The notes beneath the pieces were generated by a model that was given only the letters and a program-made list of their open reading frames with translations, was not told the DNA's origin and searched no databases. From positions 1,488,001-1,552,000 of the forward strand of contig JAYJMM010000112.1 of the NCBI GenBank assembly GCA_037349105.1: a stretch of 64,000 nucleotides of DNA. Direction: 5' to 3'. A program made the position numbers and the translations under genes. This DNA is from Limnomonas spitsbergensis. Lineage: Eukaryota > Chlorophyta > Chlorophyceae > Chlamydomonadales. The stretch's first letter is position 1, and every line of letters starts with the position of its first letter. Shown here piece by piece: positions 41,589 to 53,500 of the stretch.

Positions 41589-44500
41589 GAGGTTTGACAC
41601 GTCAGCCAACGAAGGGCCTTGGCCTGGGCCTGGGCGTCGACAGCCATTTCCCCCAGGCCACCACAGCAGCCCTGTTCCCTGAGGCTGCACACGATGGTAC
41701 GAAAACAGTTCTGCTGATGTCCCTCTACTATTGCCTGGCTGCCATGGGGCCCACTGGCCATGATTTGGTCAGGAGTGTTGTTTTTAGCAACCACCAGACC
41801 ACATTCGGGGATCAGCCCGATGGCCTCGGACACTGGGTTTGTTGGGACAATATGTTGACCAGCCTACAGCCTGTGATTTAATCAACCGGGCTTGATTCAC
41901 CTGGCCCCCGAGGCTGTAGGCGGTCATGTACCGGTAGCTGAATCGTACCATTCTTCATTTTGGTGCACGCCATACTATCTTTGGGGGATTGCCAGGCGGC
42001 CACCTCTGGGCCGATTGGGACCGGACCAAGACCCAAGGCCGCTGGACGAAGCACCAGGGCTTGCTGCACCAGGCCCCACCAGCCGCTCATTGTGATGTAG
42101 CTGACATGTGGCTGAAACGTGCTAACTTGAACACTGCATTATCCCTGAAACACCAAAGCATGAACTCGAGCGTGGACCACACATTGGACAAGGTGCTTCA
42201 AGAGAGGCACCCTTGCATCCGTGTTTTAATGTTTGGAATTACTCGATTACCGAACGGCTACTTTCAATTGGGCATTCGATGCCTTTGAGGGTCTATTTTG
42301 AGGCCTTTTAAAATATTACGGGGGTTCGCTTTGGGGGTTTGCAAAAGCTTTCAATACATTCCGGTGATAGGACTTTGGGGGTTGATAGTTATCAGAATTA
42401 ACAGCAATCAGCGGCATGGGCGTGTCCGTTAGAGCTCTTCTCATCAGGGAACTTAAGACACAGCAATTCGATGCCCTCCTTCGTGAAAAAACCGTTTTCG
42501 GACATAGGAGGAGAGTGTCCGCGGTGAGTCACTGAAATGCCACACTTGGGTTGAAAAATGTGTGGTGATTTGACTTGGGGGGTTCGCGCAGAGCCCTAAT
42601 ATCGATGGTGCTACTATTGGGGGTTGCTACCCCAAAGTCGAACGCCCAATTGAAAGTAGCAGTACAGTACTGGAACATGAACATCCACCAGCTTCTTGTT
42701 GCGGTAGCCCCTTTCTACCACAAAACCCATCATAGAATCCTTACAGGCTTTCTACCACAAACCCATTCTGGAATCCTAAAAGGCTATATGACCATTGATT
42801 GTCTCTTTGAGAACGTACCTGGTCATCCTGAAATATACGTAATTGGAGACTGGCTCGGATATTCGATTTGTTCTGTGTGAGGCTTGCAGTGTTAGCTGGA
42901 AGGGGGACTCATTTGATATTTTTACTGTAATGCATCATTCATGATGCGCTAGACCCAGGGGGAGATTCCTGCGCTTATAAACTGCAGGGCCTCCAGGCTT
43001 GCCAGCCTAATCCAGTGCCAAAAATGGAGACACATGCCATATGTCATCTTTGCATGGCTTGGCTGCAGTGCAGCTCCATGTCAACTACCTCCTGGTCTGC
43101 GGCCGGAGGCCCCATGCGCGGGAAGCCATTCTGCCTGGGCCTGCGTCTGGAGGCTAGGCAAGGATTGGGCCTGATAAGGCCTTTCAGCGACCTGCCCAAG
43201 GTGGACTTTTCCAGCATAAAAAGAAAAAACATTGAAACAATGGCATCACAGCTTCTTGAACCTTGCCCACGACTTCCCACTCCCCACGCTCAACCATTCC
43301 ACTTGACCTTGCCCCACCCTAGCTTTGAATCTGGACGGCCTAGCCCCACTCTCTACACTCAACAAATCCACTTTCCCTCGCCCCTCCCCAGCTTTGAATC
43401 TGGACGGCCTGCTGACGCCCGAGGAGCGCGCCACCAAGGCGCGCGTGCGCAAGTTCATGGAGCAAGAGGTCGCGCCTGTGATCGCCGGCTACTGGGAGAA
43501 GGCCGAGTTTCCGTTTGCGCTGGTCCCCGGCTTCGCCAAGCTGAACCTAGCAGGTGGCGGTATCCGAGGGTATGGATGCCCGGTGAGTGCTGCGCTGTTT
43601 TCTTGGAGGGTGTTTCAGCTACAGTTCGCCTGCGTCGCGGCCTGCAGCTGACGTGGACATGTTGCGACAGGCCCTGTTGCTTGGCGCTCCGGCTGTAGGC
43701 CGGTCAGGATTGGGTGCTCCTTGTAAGCCCGTGGGGGCTGCCCAGCGGCCTGCCAAAGGTGGTACCCTGATTTTGTGCACGTTGTGCAGAAAATGCTGTT
43801 GAGTTTTTGATACTGTGCACATTACGCACTTAATGCTGAAGAGTTTCTGATATTGCGCACGTTGTGCAGTTAATGCTGACCGTTTCTGATGTTGTGCATG
43901 TTGTGCAGTACATGCTGAACATGAGTATATGATCCTTCGGCTGTACAACACGCATGCCGAAGCAGTTATTTTGGTCCGGGCCTTTGACCTGAGATCTGTG
44001 AATCTAGATTCTATTATGGTTCAGGATCGAAATCCCTAGCCAAGTTGCAAGGAAAGGCTGCTTGCCCTCGACCGCCCAGTAACCTGTCTGTAATGCCTCG
44101 CAGTATTTATTCTGTGGTGTGCGCCAGAGCACCTAAGTGGGGCCACTGGGCCATTTGGGACTAACCCTTGACCGGCCTACGGCCATTGGTCCAAGCAACA
44201 GGGCTTGCTGCACCAAAACCTGCCAGCCGCAGGCCGGGTTGAAGCTGAGTTGTGAGCGCTATTCGGGTGCCATACGGTAGAGGCGGCCCGCCTGGTACAA
44301 TTAGCGTAGCTTATTGTACCGTGGCGGATCTCGCTTTCGCGCTTCAGAGAATCACGAAGTGCACTTAAGGGAGCACGGAAGCGTCGCTAAGCGTTGTCGC
44401 GATGCTGGGTCTAGCAGATCTTGTCAACACTGATGAGCGCCATGTCTTTACAGCGGAAACGTAGATCTCCACGACGCCTTGCTTGAGATCCTTTGCGGTG

Positions 44501-47500
44501 ACTTAGCAAGTCTTACTTTAACCGTCATGCCATCATCATGCATGGCACGCAACAGGCATTCCATAATCAAGCTTGCGCTGGAAACATTCACGTAGTGTTG
44601 CAGCCACTCGTGCTCGCTTTATTGATTGGGTCCGTGTCAGGCGTCTCTTAGGAGCCCTCGGCGTCGTACCTCGCACCATGTGCACCCTGCCTCCTCAGAC
44701 CATGATCGTGGCCAAGTTGCGCGCCATCCCTGACCCACCCTTGCCACCCACCTGTCCTTCTCTTAGAAGCCCTTGCCCCTCGCACACGCGTCTGCTGGGG
44801 ATCTGCCTGATATAGGCCGCCATGATGGAGATAGCCAGCGCGCTATGGCAGTCGCAAGAGCGCTATGCTCATCGAACAATCATTTATGGACATGGCCTTT
44901 ATTAGAGCTCTGACTGGTGTCTCTTCCCTGTCCCCTCATCCTCTCACTCCTTGCGTGCACCTGTAGGGTATCTCTCTGATGGACAGCGCCATGGCTGCCA
45001 CACAATCACTTATGCCCATGCTGTTAATTAGGGCCCTGTCTGATGCCTCTGACAGGTCCTCATTCCCTTACCCCTGGGTTGCGTGCTTGTAGGGTATCTC
45101 TCTGATGGAGAGCGCCATGGCTGTTGTGGAGATTGCGCGCGTGGACTGCAGCATGTCGACGTTCCTGCTGGTGCACTCCTACCTTGCGATGCTCACCATT
45201 GGCCTCCTGGTAAGCCCGGGGGCCCGGCAGTGAGTAATGAACAGTTTTTATTTCAACAGGGCTGGTGAGGTGAGGGCCTGCTGGTTAGCCCGGGGGGCAG
45301 GCAGTAAGCAGTTTTATTTAAACAGGGCTGGTGAGCGAAGGGCCTCCTGGTGAGCCCGGGGGGCCGGCAGCGAGTACTGAGCAGTTTTCTTTTTTAATAG
45401 GGCTGGTGAGCAAAGGGCCTCCTGGTAAGTCCGGGGGCCTGGCAGTGAGCAGTTTTTATTTTAACAGGGCTGGTAAGTCGAGGGCCTGCTTGTGAGTCCA
45501 GGGGCCTCGCAGTGAGCAGTATTTTTATTTTAACAGGGCTGGTGAGCTGAGGGTCTGCTGGTGTATTCCTGCCTCGCCATGCTCACCATCCGCCTCTCGG
45601 CAAGCCCTATGCTGGACATTCCTTAAAGCGCAATCCTCCAAACAATTCAAACCCTACAACGACGGGGCTCTGAACAGCAGGAGGAGGAGCTGTTGGCCAA
45701 GCTGGCCAATCTGGACGTTCCCTTCAACGATTCAAACCCCTTTCTGCCAGGGCTCTTAACAGCACAAGAAGGAGCTGCAGCCCAAGCTGGCCAATCTGGA
45801 CATTCCTGTAAAGTCAAACCCGCAGAGGGGTTCAAACCCTTCCCTGACAGGGCGCTGAAGTGTAGAAGGAGGAGCTGCTGGCCAAGCTGGACATGCCCTC
45901 ATACGATTCAATCCTTCTCTGTCAGGGCTCCGAGCAACAAAAAGAGGAGCTGCTGCCCAGGCTGGCCTAGCAAAACATTCCTTTAAACTCAAAACCCTCA
46001 AGCGACTCGAACCCTTTCCTGACAGGGCTCTGAGCAACAAAAGAGGAGCTGTTGCCCAAGCTGGCTAATCTGGACATTCTTTTGAACTCGAACCTACAAA
46101 GGGATTCAAACATTTTTCTGACAGGGCTCTGAGCAAAAAAAGGAAGAGCTGCTGCAGTGCTGCCCAGACTGGCCTAGCTGAAAATTCCTTTAAACTCAAA
46201 ACCCTCAAGTGACTCAAACCCTTTCCTGACAGGGCTCTGAGCAGCAGAAGGAGGAGCTGTTGCCCAAGCTGGCCAAGTTTGAGTACGTCGGGTGCTGGGC
46301 ACTCACAGAGCCGTCCAATGGCAGCGACGCATCCAGCCTGCAGTGCATGGCGACCAAGGTGCCAGGTGCGCTGAACGCCATATTGAACCCTGAACCCTGC
46401 TATGATAAGACCTACACCCTGAACCCCGCTATGCACGGCGGCTGGGATGCGCGACATGTCGAACTAAATCCTGAATTATAACTTCTTAAGCCCTAGACCC
46501 CAAACCCTGCATTTCATGACGAACAGGGTTTGCAGCATATCAAACTAATCCTACGATTTTTAACCCCTAGCCCTGAACCGTGCAATGCAAGCCAGCCCAG
46601 GTGCCGGGTGTGCTGAATGCCAAAGCGCAGTAGGGCTGCTGGGACAAAAAATAAATGCCATTGCTGCAACGGGCTGTAGACGTGCTGCTGCTATAGAGCA
46701 AGCATGTGTATGCCTCGCCTTGGAGTTTTGCACGCTGGAGTTTTGCACGCTGGAGTTGCCGGTGGTCAGCAGGCTGCAGCAACTGTTGGAAGCTGGCATG
46801 CGCATTTGGATGATTAATTCGTCGTGGCCAAAGCCTGGTCCACACTCTTTCAACCAGGCTTGTTTACTAATCTGTTTCCTCATCAGCCACGAGCTTCTTG
46901 AGGATCCTAATTCGTGTGTTCAAACATGTGTGAGATTCGGCAGAGGCGGAGTGTGTGCATGTGTCGGGATATTGTCCGGAGGAATTGGGCCGGGGGGGCG
47001 TCTCATGGCCGCACTCAGCTTGGCTCAAGATCGCTAAGATTAGTTATATGGGCATATGGCTCCAGCTCCCTAGGGTGCCTGATCTGTGCCTCATTATCAC
47101 TTTCTTCATGAGTCATTACCACTGCCTTCATGGATCATAATATAGTCATGATTCTAGGTATATCCGTGAATCACTCAATATATCTTCATGCCTCATTATC
47201 ACTACCTGTATGAATCATGATCGATTTCGACCTTCCCGAATAATGGATTCACGGTCCACCCCCAAACCCACGTGATCTTGATCTGCTTTGTCCTTCTTTG
47301 CCAGGCGGCTGGATGCTGGATGGGTGTAAGCGCTGGATCGGCAACGGGACATTTGCGGATGTTACCGTGGTTTGGGCGCGGAACTCCCAGACGGGGCAGG
47401 TAAGCTGCCGGGCTAATGGGGCCATGCTTTTCCCCTTGACTCAGCTACATGTCAGCTACAGTCTGGCCTCCGGCCGGGGAGGTCAGGTGTGGACAGCCAT

Positions 47501-50500
47501 GCTGCTTGGGCTGCCGGCCTAAATTTGGGTATAATACCGTAAAGGGGTAAGGCGTCCGCGGGAGGAACGTGTGCGCCAGGAGGCCCGCCAATATTTGCCT
47601 TGTGGCCGGAAATGGAAATACTGACATGGGAATGCACGCTTTTAAGCTCCGCATGCAAACTTTGTCCCTTCTTTCAGGCGCTCTTCATCCGCTTGTCAGA
47701 AATGGAAATGCTGGCATGGGAATGCATGCATTCAAGCTCCACTTTGACCCTTCTTTTCAGGCGCTCTTCATCAGCTTGTCAGAAATATAAATGCTGGCAT
47801 GGGAATGCATGCATGCCTTCAAGCTCCACTTTGACCCTTCTTTCAGGCCCTCCTTATCTGCTTGTTTTGCAGAGCCCCAAGCATACCTTACCCTACCTTT
47901 TGGGGGGAGGGTCACAGGCACACAGTACCGTCCCTTATTTTGAAGGGGGGCCACGTGAACACCGTACCCTCACTTGTTTTGGAGAGCCACAAGCACACCT
48001 CACCCTCCCTTTTGGGGGGGAGGGTTACAGGCACACAGTACCATCCCTTATTTTGAAGGGGGGCCACGTGAACACCGTACCCTCACTTGCTTTGGAGAGC
48101 CACAAGCACACCTCACCCTCCCTTTTGGGGGGGGAGGGCCACAGGCACACAGTGCATTCACTTATTTTGAAGTGCCAAGTGAACACCGTACCCTCACTCG
48201 TTATACAAGGTAGTGCGCCTTGACCTGGCTTGTGAGGGGTGGCAACTGGCAAGTAAGGACCAGCAATTATTTTAGGGTGCACCTGACCACATGTTTTGAC
48301 ACGACTTGGGACAGTCCGCCGGGCAGCCACGGCTGTGCTGACGGGGACCGAGCCTTCACCGGCCTGTGGCAAGTGGCCCCCCTTCAAAACATATAATAAC
48401 TGCTTATTCCAGGGTGTGCTGCAGCTACAGTTCAGCTACCACACTGCCTGCCCCACCATTTCTCAGGGATGGGGGGCCTGCAGCAGGAAGCCCTAGTAGG
48501 CCCCCAATCCCTGCAGAAATGGTGGGGTAGGGCGGTAGGCCCCCAAGGGGTAGGGCGGTAGGTCGGTAGGGGTAGGCCCCCAAGCCCCCAATCAGAATGG
48601 TATTTGTTTGAACAAGGTGCCCGAGGTGTGATGTTTTTTGTATGAACGAGGTGTGACACATGCAGGTGAACGCGTTCATCGTGCGCAAGGGCACGCCCGG
48701 CTTTAAGACTGAGAAGATTGAGAACAAGATTGCGCTGCGCTGCGTGCAGAACGCCGACATGACGTTCCAGGTGGGGGCTGGAGGGCGTGGCGGTACACAA
48801 TTCAAAATTTAAACCAGGGGGTATGATGCTGCACGCCGACATGACGTTCCAGGTAGGTACGGAGGGCGTGGCTTTTGAAATTTGAAATTCTAATCAGACG
48901 CGGTTCCGGTTGTTGGAACTGGGAAGTGGGCTCAGACGAAGATGCGGTGGTGGTGGTAGTAACAGGGGTGCGCATGGTGTGCTTCGTTGGGTGAGCATTT
49001 TGTATATAATTAAACAAACAAAAAAACTCGGTTTGGGTACGCCGATTTGAATCCTGGTATGGGATACCGTATTGATATGGAGCCATTATCGGTATTCATT
49101 TACGAAATAGGGCTTGCACTCTCACACTGGATAGAGTCTTCCTCTCAGGAAACAGGGCGCCGAAATATGCGGCAGCCTAGGAGCCGCACTTTTCCCCCCG
49201 CTTCACACTTCCTCCTTCCGTCCCAGGCACTGAGGACGATTCCTTACCTCACCCGAGTGTGAGACTCCTGTGTTGGCTAAAACCCTCCAATCCTTCCGAG
49301 GGCATGTTCCTTACTCCATTTCCCTCACGCCCCCTACGGAACGAAGTGTCTCAAAGTTCAACGAGGTCCCTGCCGGGCACACCGTTTTACCGCTCTTCCC
49401 TGCTAGCGCTCTCAATGTCTTCTCACAACGTGATATCCCCTGTCCGGCCTGCCCACCGCGGTGCAGTGGGCTGCTAGCGCTCTCAATGTCTTCTCACAAC
49501 GTGATATCCCCTGTCCGGCCTGCCCACCGCGGTGCATTGGGCTGCTAGCGCTCTCAATGTCTTCTCACAACGTGATATCCCCTGTCCGGCCTGCCCACCG
49601 CGGTGCATTGGGCTGCTAGCGCTCTCAATGTCTTCTCACAACGTGATATCCCCTGTCCGGCCTGCCCACCGCGGTGCATTGGGCTGCTAGCGCTCTCAAT
49701 GTCTTCTCACAACGTGATATCCCCTGTCCGGCCTGCCCACCGCGGTGCAGTGGGCTGCTAGCCCTTTCAATGTCTTCTCACAACATGATATCCCCTGTCC
49801 GGCCTGCCCACCGCGGTGCATTGGGCTGCTAGCGCTCTCAATGTCTTCTCACAACGTGATATCCCCTGTCCGGCCTGCCCACCACGGTGCATTGGGCTGC
49901 TAGCCCTCTTAATGTCTTCTCACAACGTGATATCCCCTGTCCGGCCTGCCCACCGCGGTGCAGTGGGCTGCTAGCCCTCTCAATGTCTTCTCACAACATG
50001 ATATCCCCTGTCCGGCCTGCCCACCGCGGTGCAGTGGGCTGCTAGCCCTCTCAATGTCTTCTCACAACGTGATATCCCCTGTCCGGCCTGCCCACCGCGG
50101 TGCAGTGGGCTGCTAGCCCTCTCAATGTCTTCTCACAACATGATATCCCCTGTCTGGCCTGCCCACCGCGGTGCATTGGGCTGCTAGCGCTCTCAATGTC
50201 TTCTCACAACGTGATATCCCCTGTCAGGCCCGCCCACCGCGGTGCAGTGGGCTGCTAGCGCTCTCAATGTCCTCACAACGTGATATCCCCTGTCCGGCCT
50301 GCCCACCGCGGTGCATTGGGCTGCTAGCCCTCTCAATGTCTTCTCACAACATGATATCCTCTGTCCGGCCTGCCCACCGCGGTGCATTGGGCTGCTAGCG
50401 CTCTCAATGTCTTCTCACAACGTGATATCCCCTGTCCGGCCTGCCCACCGCGGTGCATTGGGCTGCTAGCGCTCTCAATGTCTTCTCACAACGTGATATC

Positions 50501-53500
50501 CCCTGTCCGGCCTGCCCACCGCGGTGCAGTGGGCTGCTAGCGCTCTCAATGTCTTCTCACAACGTGATATCCCCTGTCCGGCCTGCCCACCGCGGTGCAT
50601 TGGGCTGCTAGCGCTCTCAATGTCTTCTCACAACATGATATCCCCTGTCCGGCCTGCCCACCGCGGTGCAGTGGGCTGCTAGCGCTCTCAATGTCTTCTC
50701 ACAACGTGATATCCCCTGTCCGGCCTGCCCATCACGGTGCATTGGGCTGCTAGCCCTCTTAATGTCTTCTCACAACGTGATATCCCCTGTCCGGCCTGCC
50801 CACCGCGGTGCAGTGGGCTGCTAGCCCTCTCAATGTCTTGTCACAACGTGATATCCCCTGTCCGGCCTGCCCACCGCGGTGCATTGGGCTGCTAGCGCTC
50901 TCAATGTCTTCTCACAACGTGATATCCCCTGTCCGGCCTGCCCACCGCGGTGCATTGGGCTGCTAGCGCTCTCAATGTCTTCTCACAACGTGATATCCCC
51001 TGTCCGGCCTGCCCACCGCGGTGCATTGGGCTGCTAGCCCTCTCAATGTCTTCTCACAACGTGATATCCCCTGTCCGGCCTGCCCACCGCGGTGCAGTGG
51101 GCTGCTAGCGCTCTCAATGTCTTCTCACAACGTGATATCCCCTGTCCGGCCTGCCCACCGCGGTGCATTGGGCTGCTAGCCCTTTCAATGTCTTCTCACA
51201 ACGTGATATCCCCTGTCTGGCCTGCCCACCGCGGTGCAGTGGGCTGCTAGCCCTCTCAATGTCTTCTCACAACGTGATATCCCCTGTCCGGCCTGCCCAC
51301 CGCGGTGCAGTGGGCTGCTAGCGCTCTCAATGTCTTGTCACAACGTGATATCCCCTGTCTGGCCTGCCCACCGCGGTGCAGTGGGCTGCTAGCGCTCTCA
51401 ATGTCTTCTCACAACGTGATATCCCCTGTCTGGCCTGCCCACCGCGGTGCAGTGGGCTGCTAGCGCTCTCAATGTCTTCTCACAACGTGATATCCCCTGT
51501 CAGGCCCGCACACAGCAGTGCAGTGGGGATACATGCAGGCCACTATCCATCCTGCCCATCCTTAAGCACTGAGGATACATGCAGCCCCTTGCCGAACCTG
51601 CCCCTCCCCCCCGTGTTGTGAGGATACATGCAGCCCCTTGCCGAACCTGCCCCTCCCCCCCGTGCTGTGAGGATACATGCAGCCCCTTGCCGAACCTGCC
51701 CCTCCCCCCCGTGTTGTGAGGATACATGCAGCCCCTTGCCGAACCTGCCCCTTCCCCCCCGTGCTGTGAGGATACATGCATCCCCTTGCCGAACCTGCCC
51801 ATCCCCCCCGTGCTGTGAGGATACATGCAGCCCCTTGCCGAACCTGCCCCTCCCCCCGTGCTGTGAGGATACATGCAGCTCCTTGCCGAACCTGCCCCTC
51901 CCCCCCGTGCTGTGAGGATACATGCAGCCCCTTGCCGAACCTGCCCCTCCCCCCCGTGCTGTGAGGATACATGCATCCCCTTGCTGAACCTGCCTTTCCC
52001 CCCCGTGCTGTGAGGATACATGCAGCCCCTTGCCGAACCTGCCCCTCCCCCCCGTGCTGTGAGGATACATGCAGCCCCTTGCCGAACCTGCCCCTCCCCC
52101 CCGTGCTGTGAGGATACATGCAGCCCCTTGCCGAACCTGCCCATCCCCCCCGTGCTGTGAGGATACATGCAGCCCCTTGCCGAACCTGCCCCTCCCCCCC
52201 GTGCTGTGAGGATACATGCAGCCCCTTGCCGAACCTGCCCCTCCCCCCCGTGCTGTGAGGATACATGCAGCCCCTTGCCGAACCTGCCCCTTCCCCCCGG
52301 GCTGTGAGGATACATGCAGCCCCTTGCCCAACCTGCCCCTCCCCCCGTGCTGTTAAGATACATGCAGCCCCTTGCCGAACCTGCCTCTTCCCCCCGTGCT
52401 GTGAGGATACATGCAGCCCCTTGCCGAACCTGCCCCTTCCCCCTGTGCTGTGAGGATACATGCAGCCCCTTGCCGAACCTGCCCCTCCCCCCCGTGCTGT
52501 GAGGATACATGCAGCCTCTTGCCGAACCTGCCCCTCCCCCCCGTGCTGTGAGGATACATGCAGCCCCTTGCCGAACCTGCCCCTCCCCCCCGTGTTGTGA
52601 GGATACATGCAGCCCCTTGCCGAACCTGCCCCTTCCCCCCCGTGCTCTGAGGATACATGCATCCCCTTGCCGAACCTGCCCCTCCCCCCGTGCTGTGAGG
52701 ATACATGCAGCCCCTTGCCGAACTTGCCCCTCCCCCCGTGCTGTGAGGATACATGCAGCCCCTTGCCGAACCTGCCCCTCCCCCCCGTGCTGTGAGGATA
52801 CATGCAGCCCCTTGCCGAACCTGCCCCTCCCCCCAGTGCTGTGAGGATACATGCAGGCCCTTGCCGAACCTGCCCCTTCCCCCCGTGCTGTGAGGATACA
52901 TGCAGCCCCTTGCCGAACCTGCCCCTCCCCCCGTGCTGTTAGGATACATGCATCCCCTTGCCGAACCTGCCCCTTCCCCCCGTGCTGTGAGGATACATGT
53001 AGCTCCTTGCCGAACCTGCCCCTCCCCCCCATGCTGTGAGGATACATGCAGCCCCTTGCCGAACCTGCCCCTCCCCCCCGTGCTGTGAGGATACATGCAG
53101 CCCCTTGCCGAACCTGCCCCTCCCCCCCGTGCTGTGAGGATACATGCATCCCCTTGCCGAACCTGCCCCTTCCCCCCGTGCTGTGAGGATACATGCAGCC
53201 CCTTGCCGAACCTGCCCCTCCCCCCGTGCTGTGAGGATACATGCATCCCCTTGCCGAACCTGCCCCTCCCCCCAGTGCTGTCAGGATACATGCAGCCCCT
53301 TGCCGAACCTGCCCCTCCCCCCGTGCTGTGAGGATACATGCAGCCCCTTGCCGAACCTGCCCCTCCCCCCGTGCTGTGAGGATACATGCATCCCCTTGCC
53401 GAACCTGCCCCTCCCCCCAGTGCTGTGAGGATACATGCAGCCCCTTGCCGAACCTGCCCCTCCCCCCCGTGCTGTGAGGATACATGCAGCCCCTTGCCGA

